DNA of 8,233 nt from Prevotellaceae bacterium (GTDB lineage: Bacteria; Bacteroidota; Bacteroidia; Bacteroidales; UBA932). Shown here in pieces: positions 1 through 5,714 of the stretch. The notes under the pieces were generated by a model, which was not told where the DNA came from, did not search any database, and saw only the letters and a list, made by a program, of their open reading frames with translations. Within the stretch, counting starts at the first letter, position 1; every line of letters starts with the position of its first letter. The stretch is from NCBI GenBank assembly GCA_031267855.1, contig JAIRYH010000023.1:1-8233 (forward strand), given 5' to 3'. Made by a program: the position numbers and the translations under genes.

Positions 1-78
1 AACATATCGGACGGGAAAGATGATGAATTAAGAATAGAGCATGCCGGAGTCAGCCGGTTCGTAAACTCCGACTCTTAA
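1..78 (+). CDS. possible C-terminal tail of an upstream gene (5' end outside window)
   Basis: Frame 1 is open from the first base to a TAA at 76-78 and encodes 25 residues ending in RFVNSDS. The other two plus-strand frames close within the first 31 bases. A promoter for the next gene begins about 60 bases downstream, which fits a gene ending here. The peptide is too short to assign to a family, and an open run of 25 codons can easily arise by chance. This is a possible gene end only. Confidence 0.35.
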   Translation, partial: NISDGKDDELRIEHAGVSRFVNSDS

Positions 79-136
79 TCAGTATCCGGCGAAACCTTCC
101 ATAACGCCTCAAAAAAGAAACAACCGGCAAAAAGTA

Positions 137-169
137 TTTTTAGCATTTCAAAAATATTACCTACCTTTG
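137..169 (+). promoter_or_regulatory. Bacteroidota-type promoter for the deoxyhypusine synthase-like gene
   Basis: TACCTTTG at 162-169 matches the Bacteroidota -7 consensus TAnnTTTG exactly. The -33 box is weak: a T-rich stretch ending in TTAG at 140-143 lies about 18 nt upstream, where TTTG would be expected. Transcription would start near 175, giving an A/T-rich leader of about 50 nt before the ATG at 226 with no Shine-Dalgarno sequence, as is usual in this phylum. It could drive the whole plus-strand set through tonB. Confidence 0.6.
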
Positions 170-225
170 CAAAATAAATACGGTGAACCTGTGTTAAGTA
201 ACAAATTATTACATAGAAAAAACTT

Positions 226-1272
226 ATGGTACCAAGCAAAGAGGGGATGCTGAAAGAAGCCATTCGGCACATAGATATTACAAAAATTGACGCTACGGAA
301 ATTATTGATGCCATGCGCGGTATGTCTTTCTCTTCGCGCGATACGGCAGCAGCGGCCGACATGCTGCAATTGATGATAAAAAATAAAAATTGCACCAACT
401 GGTTAGTCCTTGCCGGCAGCACAAGCGCCGCCGGCTGCATGCAGGTATATGTGGATATGGTTCGTTTCAACATGATTGATTGCATTGTGTCGACCGGTGC
501 ATCCATTATTGACATGGATTTCTTCGAAGCATTAGGCTACAAGCATTACAAGGGAACGCCTTTTGTGGACGACACATTGTTGCGCAAAAATTATATAGAC
601 CGTATTTACGACACCTACATTGACGAAGAAGAACTGCAACATTGCGATGCGGCAATCAAAGAAATTGCCGATTCGTTGGAAAACCGTCCTTATTCTTCAC
701 GCGAATTTATTTGGGAAACCGGCAAATGGTTGACAAAAAATTCCAAAAAGAAAAATTCGCTGCTGCAAACCTGTTATGAACATCACGTGCCGGTTTTTGT
801 TCCCGCTTTTTCCGATTGCAGCGCCGGCTTTGGCCTGGTGATGCATCAGACGGAGCGTATCAAAAAGAAAAAACCCTACCTGACCATTGATTCGGTAGCC
901 GATTTCCGTGAACTGACCGAAATAAAAATGGCGGCAAAATCCAGCGGACTGTTTATGGTGGGCGGCGGCGTACCAAAAAATTTTGCACAGGATACGGTAG
1001 TATGCGCCGAATGTCTTGGCAAAGAAGTACCGATGCACCAGTATGCCGTACAAATCACCGTAGCCGATTCACGCGACGGCGCATGCTCGAGTTCTACGCT
1101 AAAGGAAGCATCGTCATGGGGGAAAGTGGATACTGCGCACGAACAGATGGTGTATGCCGAAGCCACGACGATAGTCCCCCTTATAGCCAGCTATGCTTAC
1201 CACAAAGGCGACTGGAAAAAGCGCAAAAAGTATGAATGGGCTAAGTTCTTTCGTCCGGAGAAGAAGAAATAA
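226..1272 (+). CDS. deoxyhypusine synthase family protein (bacterial DHS-like, probable polyamine enzyme)
   Basis: This 348-residue protein aligns along its length with deoxyhypusine synthase, an NAD-dependent enzyme that moves an aminobutyl group from spermidine through a lysine-imine intermediate. Recognisable blocks are GSTSAAG (NAD region), DCIVSTGASIIDMDF, PVFVPAFSDCSAG, GGGVPKNF (246-253) and EASSWGK, where Lys300 matches human catalytic Lys329. Glu294 and Trp298 match human Glu323 and Trp327. Three other human spermidine contacts differ: Asp243 is Phe202, His288 is Asn252 and Asp316 is Cys287. Bacteria lack eIF5A, the eukaryotic substrate, so the product is more likely a free polyamine such as homospermidine or a related compound; that is inference. 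The C-terminus is rich in lysine. The start at 226 follows a good promoter and gives a full-length family member. The next gene begins 39 nt downstream and may be co-transcribed. The family is clear; the reaction is not. Confidence 0.9.
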   Translation: MVPSKEGMLKEAIRHIDITKIDATEIIDAMRGMSFSSRDTAAAADMLQLMIKNKNCTNWLVLAGSTSAAGCMQVYVDMVRFNMIDCIVSTGASIIDMDFFEALGYKHYKGTPFVDDTLLRKNYIDRIYDTYIDEEELQHCDAAIKEIADSLENRPYSSREFIWETGKWLTKNSKKKNSLLQTCYEHHVPVFVPAFSDCSAGFGLVMHQTERIKKKKPYLTIDSVADFRELTEIKMAAKSSGLFMVGGGVPKNFAQDTVVCAECLGKEVPMHQYAVQITVADSRDGACSSSTLKEASSWGKVDTAHEQMVYAEATTIVPLIASYAYHKGDWKKRKKYEWAKFFRPEKKK

Positions 1273-1311
1273 TCTACCACACTAAAAACACTTTAAAAAC
1301 TTATCTTAATT

Positions 1312-2076
1312 ATGAAATTCAGACGTTATACCTTCGCGCTTGTTACAGCTTTTTTTATGGTTACGCTTAGCGGCTTTGCGCAACAGGCGACGGAAGAATT
1401 ACCGCAACAGGATGCAACTGCTTTTGTCGAAACCGTCAATGAGCAGGATGGCATATCTGTATGGGAATTGACATTAAAAGGCGGCTGGCTGATGTTTCCG
1501 CTCATCCTTCTATCGTTTATTGCCGTGTACATATTTTTTGAACGCTGGGTGGTTATTCAAAAGACTACGCGCATAGATCCGCGCTTTATGAGTCAAATTG
1601 CCGATTATATCCGTGAAAGCCGCATTGATGCGGCAAGAGCATTGTGCCGGCACGAAAATACGCCTATCGGACGCATGGTCGATAAAGGCATTTCGAGCCT
1701 GGGGCGCCCTCTGGCGGATATACGGGAAGCGGTCGAAAATACCGGCAACCTTGAAATTGCCCGGCTGGAACGCGGACTGCCGATATTGGCCACTATTTCC
1801 GGCGGGGCGCCGATGCTCGGTTTCCTCGGCACGGTGATTGGGATGGTACAGGCATTTTACAACATGGCGGCAAGCGGCAGCGGCACGATCAACATGTCCA
1901 TGCTCTCCGGCGGCATCTACACCGCCATGATTACTACGGTTGCCGGCTTGATAGTGGCTATTTTAGCCTACTTCGGGTATAATTACCTGACGACAATCGT
2001 GAAAAATTTTGTTAATAAACTGCAAAAAAACACCATCGATTTCATCGATATCCTGAACGAACCTGTTAAACAATAA
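1312..2076 (+). CDS. exbB: MotA/TolQ/ExbB proton channel family protein
   Basis: This 254-residue inner-membrane protein forms, with the ExbD-like product of the next gene, a proton channel that energises TonB. Residues 1-23 resemble a signal sequence (basic start, hydrophobic core, ending GFAQ), an addition common in Bacteroidota ExbB proteins and absent from E. coli ExbB. Membrane segments follow at about 59-78, 156-183 and 199-224, with a cytoplasmic domain between the first two. The family motif GGAPMLGFLGTVIGM lies at 164-178 (Thr174 in the channel-facing helix), and the third helix has YTAMITTVAGLIVAI. The ATG at 1312 is the only start that includes the signal sequence. The stop is 6 nt before exbD. 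TolQ of a Tol-Pal system is an alternative, but the adjoining tonB-like gene favours ExbB. Confidence 0.92.
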   Translation: MKFRRYTFALVTAFFMVTLSGFAQQATEELPQQDATAFVETVNEQDGISVWELTLKGGWLMFPLILLSFIAVYIFFERWVVIQKTTRIDPRFMSQIADYIRESRIDAARALCRHENTPIGRMVDKGISSLGRPLADIREAVENTGNLEIARLERGLPILATISGGAPMLGFLGTVIGMVQAFYNMAASGSGTINMSMLSGGIYTAMITTVAGLIVAILAYFGYNYLTTIVKNFVNKLQKNTIDFIDILNEPVKQ

Positions 2077-2082
2077 CCGGCC

Positions 2083-2502
2083 ATGGCAATCAAAACAAAG
2101 CTCAATGTAGACCCGTCGTTCCCCCTGTCATCCATGACCGACCTGGTGTTCCTGCTGCTTATATTCTTCATGATATCGGCGACGCAGGCAAGCCCCAATG
2201 CCTTGCAGCTATTGCTGCCCAAAAGCACCAACACGGTCGCGAGCAAGGTAGAAGTAACGGTGGCTATCAAGCATCATCCGGAAACAGATACGTACACCTA
2301 TCATATAAACAACAACCTGCAGCCTGTTCCGTTTTCCGCCGTGGAAGGCGCGCTGCAAGCCCGCTTGGCGGATCAGGAAGACCCGGTTATCTCCCTGTAC
2401 GTGGATGAAACCATTCCGGTAAGAGAAATAGTACTTGTTATGAACATTGCCAAACGCAATAATTATAAAGTTTTGCTGGCAACGGAACCGGAACCCGAAT
2501 AA
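2083..2502 (+). CDS. exbD: ExbD/TolR family biopolymer transport protein
   Basis: This 139-residue protein has the ExbD/TolR plan: a short cytoplasmic N-terminus, one membrane helix at about 18-35 and a small periplasmic domain. Asp20 in MTDLVFLLLIFFM is the membrane aspartate that carries protons in this family (Asp25 in E. coli ExbD). The C-terminal IPVREIVLVMNIAKRNNYKVLLAT is the usual end of the periplasmic fold. Genes lie 6 nt away on both sides, so it is almost certainly translated from one message with exbB and tonB. Many Bacteroidota clusters carry two exbD genes in a row, whereas this one has a single copy. No Shine-Dalgarno sequence is visible. Confidence 0.92.
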   Translation: MAIKTKLNVDPSFPLSSMTDLVFLLLIFFMISATQASPNALQLLLPKSTNTVASKVEVTVAIKHHPETDTYTYHINNNLQPVPFSAVEGALQARLADQEDPVISLYVDETIPVREIVLVMNIAKRNNYKVLLATEPEPE

Positions 2503-2508
2503 ATTTTT

Positions 2509-3387
2509 ATGAACCCGGACACTTCCATAAACAGAAAAAAACGTGCGGTCGGATTGATCGCGACACTGCTGTTCCATTCCCTGCTGCTGCTTACTTTCTG
2601 GACATCTACGATGGCCGTTAATGCCGACGATGTACCGAAACAGCCGAAAGAAATCCTGATTACCTTTGAGCTGCCCAAAGAGGAACTGCCTAAAAATATT
2701 TCCATTTTTACCACCAACAAAACGAATACCGTGGGGCCGGACAAAACCATACCGAGATCCGGCGGCGCAAGATCTTCTTCCCAGAAAACACCCAAGCCGG
2801 TAACCACGCCGGGTAAACAGGGAAATAAGGCCACTGCAACGCCCGACAAACCTTCGACCGCGCCCCGGATCGCTAAAAACACGGTACCGCTGACCTCGTC
2901 CGGCGGGGCAAATGAACACGGCGACGTGGAACGCTACGACCCGGCGCCGGACACAATGACGCCCCTTAACCCTTATGCCCTGTTTAATCCGAGCATGGAG
3001 AACGACGGCGGGGCGACCCGGCAGGGCGCCACGGCGGCGGTCATCAGCGCCGACGTATTCAAAGGCGGCGGAGACGATACGCAAACGACAAAAAGTGCAG
3101 CAACCTCCCTGGGCGGCACGTCATTCAGCCTGACGGGGCGTTCGATTGTAGGACAAATGCCGCTTCCCGAATATTCACAAAACCTGCAGGGACGGGTGGT
3201 CGTGGAAATCTCCGTAGACCAAAGCGGACAGGTAACCTCGGCAAGAGCCGTTACCAAAGGCTCTACCGTCTCCCACGCCGCCATGTGGAATGCGGCAAAG
3301 GAAGCCGCCCTGAAAACAAAATTTACCAGCTCCCCCACGGAACTGGTACAATACGGCACCATTACCTACGTTTTCCGCTTGCAATAA
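2509..3387 (+). CDS. tonB: TonB-type energy transducer
   Basis: This 292-residue protein would span the periplasm and pass energy from ExbB/ExbD to TonB-dependent outer-membrane transporters. A basic N-terminus (NRKKR) precedes one membrane helix at about 13-31, which contains His23 followed by Ser24. A histidine in this helix is functionally important in E. coli TonB (His20). Residues 40-205 form a low-complexity linker rich in Pro, Lys, Thr, Gly and Ser. The last 80 residues (about 210-292) form a TonB C-terminal domain, with GRVVVEISVDQSGQVTSARAV, an alanine-rich helix AAMWNAAKEAALKTKF and a final strand TITYVFRLQ. The gene starts 6 nt after exbD. Its stop codon (3385-3387) coincides with the left edge of the inverted repeat at 3386-3520. 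The linker makes sequence-only assignment to a specific transporter set impossible. Confidence 0.88.
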   Translation: MNPDTSINRKKRAVGLIATLLFHSLLLLTFWTSTMAVNADDVPKQPKEILITFELPKEELPKNISIFTTNKTNTVGPDKTIPRSGGARSSSQKTPKPVTTPGKQGNKATATPDKPSTAPRIAKNTVPLTSSGGANEHGDVERYDPAPDTMTPLNPYALFNPSMENDGGATRQGATAAVISADVFKGGGDDTQTTKSAATSLGGTSFSLTGRSIVGQMPLPEYSQNLQGRVVVEISVDQSGQVTSARAVTKGSTVSHAAMWNAAKEAALKTKFTSSPTELVQYGTITYVFRLQ

Positions 3388-3522
3388 GAACTAAGAGTTA
3401 AGAACTAAGAACTAAGAGTGCTGTCGCCACTAATGGGTACCGCAACAACTGCGTCCCGTATTAGTGGCGACAGCACTCTTAGTTCTTAACTCTTAGTTCT
3501 TAGTTCTTAACTCTTAGTTCTA
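3386..3522. repeat. large heptad-based inverted repeat filling the gap between convergent genes
   Basis: The left arm, 3388-3434 (47 nt), and the right arm, 3460-3520 (61 nt), are reverse complements except for one extra 14-nt block in the right arm. The inner 29 nt (3406-3434 against 3460-3488) and the outer 31 nt (3388-3418 against 3490-3520) match perfectly. The outer arms are tandem heptamers, AAGAACT and AAGAGTT, beginning at 3386. The inner part of each arm carries CTGTCGCCA (3421-3429, inverted at 3465-3473). The 25-nt loop can pair further: CGCA at 3441-3444 with TGCG at 3450-3453. The tonB stop TAA (3385-3387) and the permease stop TAG (3520-3522 on the minus strand) lie at the two outer ends. 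Confidence 0.93.
3406..3488. terminator. candidate bidirectional terminator between tonB and the ABC permease gene
   Basis: A 29-bp perfect stem with a 25-nt loop lies between two convergent stop codons. On each strand the stem is followed by T-rich heptads (TTAGTTC-type) but not by an uninterrupted U-run. Such a stable hairpin in RNA would probably stop or protect transcripts from both sides. The role is inferred from position and folding only. Confidence 0.45.
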
Positions 3523-4764
3523 CTCATAATGCAGGGCATTGATGGGATCCAAACGGGAGGCGCGAACGGCCGGAATATAACCCGAAGCAATGCTCACGCC
3601 AAAACACAGCGATACGCCGACGAATATCCAAAACCATGGAACGATAAACGACGCGCCCGTCAGCAGCGCCACGGCATTCCCGATAATCATCCCGAGCACG
3701 ACGCCCAGCAGTCCGCCCAGCTGCCCGATAACGATGGATTCAAACAGAAACTGCTGCTTAATCGTAGCGGCGCGCGCGCCGATGGCCTTGCGGGTTCCTA
3801 TTTCGCGGGTGCGTTCGTTTACCGACACGAGCATGATGTTCATCAGCCCGACCGCCGCGCCCAGCAGGGTAATCAGGCCAATGATAACAGCCACCAGCGT
3901 GGCGCTGCCCATAAAGTTCATCATCATTTCCACCAGAGCATCGCTGCGGTAAATCGTGAAATCCGTTTCATCCTGCGGCTCGAGCCGGCGGATAATACGG
4001 AACAGCCCTTCCGCTTCCACAATCGCCTCTTCGGTCTGGTCGGGATTGAGCGGCATGATCTCCAAATAAAATCCCTGGTTGGCAGAGCCGAATGCGCTAC
4101 GGGCATTGGTTACCGGAATCACCACCTGCCGGTCGAAGCCACCGCCGAAATTGGAACCCTTGGGTTTAAAAGTGCCGATCACGCGGTACCGGTTGCCGCC
4201 GATAATGATATATTCGTCAACGGGATTTTTCCCCTTAAACAGGGTTTTCTCCACATCGCTGCCGATGATCGCAACGAAGGCGGCATTGTCGATGTCGTAA
4301 GCCGTAAAATTGCGCCCCCTGCCTATTTCCAGCCCGTCGGAGAGGATATAATCTTCGTTTGACCCTTCAATCCCGATGCTCGGGTCGGTCTGTACGGAGC
4401 CGTACTTGACGGTTGCCCCGCTTGCAACCCACGTATTGATCGCCACGGCCGCCGGAATCAGGTACCGGTCCTTAAATTCTTTTGCCTGATGGTAGGTAAT
4501 CCGCGATGCCGTACGCTGGCGGATGCGCTTGGTCAGCACCTGGAAATTATTGCCCCGCATCCGGATGGTAAAGGAATTTGCGCCCATGCTGTTAAAACTC
4601 GTCGCAATGGAGCCCTTGACCGCGTCGATGGCGGTGAGAATGCCCACCAGCGACATGATGCCGATGGCGATAATAAGGATGGTCAATCCGGTGCGCAGAC
4701 GGTTGGTCTTTACCGCTGTGAGCGATACCTTGAAATTTTCGCGCAACAAAGCCGTTACTTTCAT
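3520..4764 (-). CDS. ABC transporter permease, MacB/FtsX family
   Basis: This 414-residue permease has the MacB layout: a membrane helix near the N-terminus (about 25-46), a large periplasmic domain (about 50-285) and three C-terminal helices (about 288-312, 340-368 and 375-396). The loop NERTREIGTRKAIGA at 316-330, which contacts the ATPase, and the end SGYIPAVRASRLDPINALHYE are characteristic of MacB_PCD/FtsX permeases. These proteins couple ATP hydrolysis in the cytoplasm to mechanical work on periplasmic partners, such as export of drugs, peptides or lipoproteins. No ATPase, membrane-fusion or outer-membrane gene adjoins it here: downstream lies a repeat and convergent tonB, upstream a toxin-antitoxin-like pair. 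It is therefore an orphan, and its substrate cannot be inferred. The ATG at 4764 gives the normal N-terminus. Confidence 0.9.
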   Translation of the reverse strand: MKVTALLRENFKVSLTAVKTNRLRTGLTILIIAIGIMSLVGILTAIDAVKGSIATSFNSMGANSFTIRMRGNNFQVLTKRIRQRTASRITYHQAKEFKDRYLIPAAVAINTWVASGATVKYGSVQTDPSIGIEGSNEDYILSDGLEIGRGRNFTAYDIDNAAFVAIIGSDVEKTLFKGKNPVDEYIIIGGNRYRVIGTFKPKGSNFGGGFDRQVVIPVTNARSAFGSANQGFYLEIMPLNPDQTEEAIVEAEGLFRIIRRLEPQDETDFTIYRSDALVEMMMNFMGSATLVAVIIGLITLLGAAVGLMNIMLVSVNERTREIGTRKAIGARAATIKQQFLFESIVIGQLGGLLGVVLGMIIGNAVALLTGASFIVPWFWIFVGVSLCFGVSIASGYIPAVRASRLDPINALHYE

Positions 4765-4787
4765 AGCCTGTTTTTATTTTGGAAGCG

Positions 4788-4795
4788 TAAAGGTA
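4788..4795 (-). promoter_or_regulatory. weak candidate -7 box for the ABC permease gene
   Basis: On the minus strand TACCTTTA lies 23 nt upstream of the permease start and differs from TAnnTTTG only in its last base. No clear -33 TTTG is present at the expected distance, where the AGTTGAA heptads begin. The permease probably needs its own promoter, because 222 nt of repeat-bearing DNA separates it from the antitoxin gene. Confidence 0.3.
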
Positions 4796-4804
4796 ATTAA
4801 AATT

Positions 4805-4837
4805 AGTTGAAAGTTGAAAGTTGAAAGTTGAAAGTTG
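4805..4837. repeat. tandem AGTTGAA heptanucleotide repeat
   Basis: The heptamer AGTTGAA begins at 4805, 4812, 4819 and 4826, and a fifth, partial copy (AGTTG) starts at 4833. The four full copies are identical. The same motif occurs as TTGAAAGTTGAAAG at 5715-5728 and inverted (ACTTTCA) at 5813-5819. It lies immediately upstream of the permease promoter candidate, so copy-number change could alter permease expression; that effect is inference. Confidence 0.9.
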
Positions 4838-4840
4838 GCT

Positions 4841-4926
4841 GGCGCGATATGCGCGGTGAATGCGCTGCGCGCGGTGAAAGGGTAAATGCGCTGCGCGGTG
4901 AAGCGGGGATATGGTGAAGCGGGGAA
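4841..4926. repeat. imperfect GC-rich repeats with TGCGCTGCGCGGTGAA-like units
   Basis: This stretch follows directly on the AGTTGAA heptads. GGTGAA occurs four times (4855, 4873, 4897 and 4913), preceded by GCGC-rich, partly self-complementary sequence such as TGCGCTGCGCG in the first three. The last two are followed by GCGGGG. No long open frame with coding character spans it. It resembles degenerate copies of a short palindromic intergenic repeat and contrasts sharply with the A/T-rich DNA at 4930-4965. Confidence 0.6.
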
Positions 4927-4986
4927 TGTGCTGATGTGATTAATTAAATTCGTTATTCATGATTTAATGGCGCCGGCAAGGGAAGA

Positions 4987-5181
4987 TTACGGCGCATCAT
5001 GGTTGCTTACTTTCTTTTGGCGGACTATTCGTTGCCAAAATACATCGTTTTCCAGTTGCCTGTCTAAATAGGTACGAAGTTCTTCATAGGTCATGCCGGC
5101 TGTTTCAGCATCTATTTCGTCACGAATGTCCCGCATCATTTTTACGCAGTCGAAAGCTTTCGCTTGTTTAATCGTTTCCAT
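4987..5181 (-). CDS. small antitoxin-like partner of the PIN-domain protein
   Basis: This 64-residue, highly charged protein starts with an ATG that overlaps the end of the PIN-domain gene by 14 nt, so the two are translationally coupled. It is predicted to be mostly helical, with the core AKAFDCVKMMRDIRDEI (7-23), then TAGMTYEELRTYLDRQ (27-42) and a basic C-terminus RIVRQKK. I recall small proteins with this FDxVxMMRxIRD pattern encoded next to PIN-domain genes in many bacteria, where they are presumed antitoxins; this is recollection, not a search. No typical DNA-binding domain (ribbon-helix-helix, AbrB or Xre) can be recognised. In this module the presumed antitoxin follows the toxin, the reverse of the usual vapBC order. 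Confidence 0.75.
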   Translation of the reverse strand: METIKQAKAFDCVKMMRDIRDEIDAETAGMTYEELRTYLDRQLENDVFWQRIVRQKKVSNHDAP

Positions 5182-5641
5182 ATTTTATCAAGTCTTTTGG
5201 ATTTCTTATTTCAAGTATTACGTTGCCGAGTTTTAAATTTATGGCATTATATCCTCTAATTTTATCGAGATTTACAATATGCTTGAAATTCCAGCTTGCC
5301 ACTATGTCCACCTTATTAACAGTAGCTACTGCAATATGGCGACAATCCGTATAACTCGCCTTGCCTGCTACCTTTTCGGCAATATATTTGTCGGCTAATT
5401 CTGTCGCCTCCTGCGTGGCAACAACATATTCAAAACAGTCGGGATAATCTTTTTCATACGTGTGCAGCAATTCCTGAACGTGTGCCGGAGCTTTTTCCAG
5501 CTCCCCCTGCATCAGGTCAGATACTACAAAAACAACCTCTTTGTTTTTCAGCCGTTCAAACAGGGCGATGGTGGCTTCGGAAAATTCCTTGTCATAATAC
5601 CCGCCCACAATAGATGTGTCAATGTATATTCGTTGTTTCAT
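5168..5641 (-). CDS. PIN-domain protein, probable VapC-like RNase toxin
   Basis: This 157-residue protein begins with IYIDTSIVGGYYD, the first strand of a PIN domain with metal-binding Asp8. Further acidic positions fit the PIN active site: Glu47 in GELEK, Asp99 in YTDCRHIA and Asp112 followed by WN (117-118) in VDIVASWNFKHIV. PIN domains are Mg2+-dependent ribonucleases, and VapC toxins of this class cut tRNA or rRNA and halt growth. The overlap with a small charged protein gene supports a type II toxin-antitoxin role. All four acidic positions are intact, so it looks active. The region is much more A/T-rich than ftsZ (17 G+C of 60 at 5221-5280 against 40 of 60 at 6661-6720), which suggests recent acquisition. 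The start at 5641 follows a promoter closely. Confidence 0.85.
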   Translation of the reverse strand: MKQRIYIDTSIVGGYYDKEFSEATIALFERLKNKEVVFVVSDLMQGELEKAPAHVQELLHTYEKDYPDCFEYVVATQEATELADKYIAEKVAGKASYTDCRHIAVATVNKVDIVASWNFKHIVNLDKIRGYNAINLKLGNVILEIRNPKDLIKYGND

Positions 5642-5645
5642 TGCC

Positions 5646-5665
5646 TTTGCTTTTTTGCAAATATA
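5646..5665 (-). promoter_or_regulatory. promoter and possible autoregulatory operator of the toxin-antitoxin-like module
   Basis: On the minus strand TATATTTG (plus 5658-5665) matches the Bacteroidota -7 consensus TAnnTTTG exactly and lies 16 nt upstream of the toxin ATG. No good -33 match is evident. A perfect inverted repeat, TTTGC-N6-GCAAA (5646-5650 and 5657-5661), overlaps the 3' part of the -7 box and the start region, and a second GCAAAT follows at 5667. An operator here would fit the autorepression typical of toxin-antitoxin operons, but binding is inferred. The leader would be very short. Confidence 0.5.
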
Positions 5666-5714
5666 CGCAAATTATTTAATTCACTCTCCGCCTGCAGCCC
5701 GCCACTTGCCAATT

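Noticed and set aside
45..70. CGGAGT/ACTCCG inverted repeat as a terminator
   Set aside because: The stem is only 6 bp with a 14-nt loop and no following T-run, and it may lie inside a coding tail.
75..515. Minus-strand open frame of 146 residues over the promoter and the start of the deoxyhypusine synthase-like gene
   Set aside because: It overlaps a strong promoter and a conserved coding region on the opposite strand, and shows no family motif.
2209..3084. Minus-strand open frame of 291 residues across exbD and tonB
   Set aside because: It is antisense to two genes with clear family motifs. Its translation is arginine-rich and unlike any family I know.
3529..4362. Plus-strand open frame of 277 residues opposite the permease
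   Set aside because: It lies wholly within the permease gene on the other strand, and its translation has no recognisable domain.
4805..4837. AGTTGAA array read as a CRISPR-like repeat
   Set aside because: The unit is 7 nt with no spacers and no cas genes nearby. It is a simple tandem repeat.
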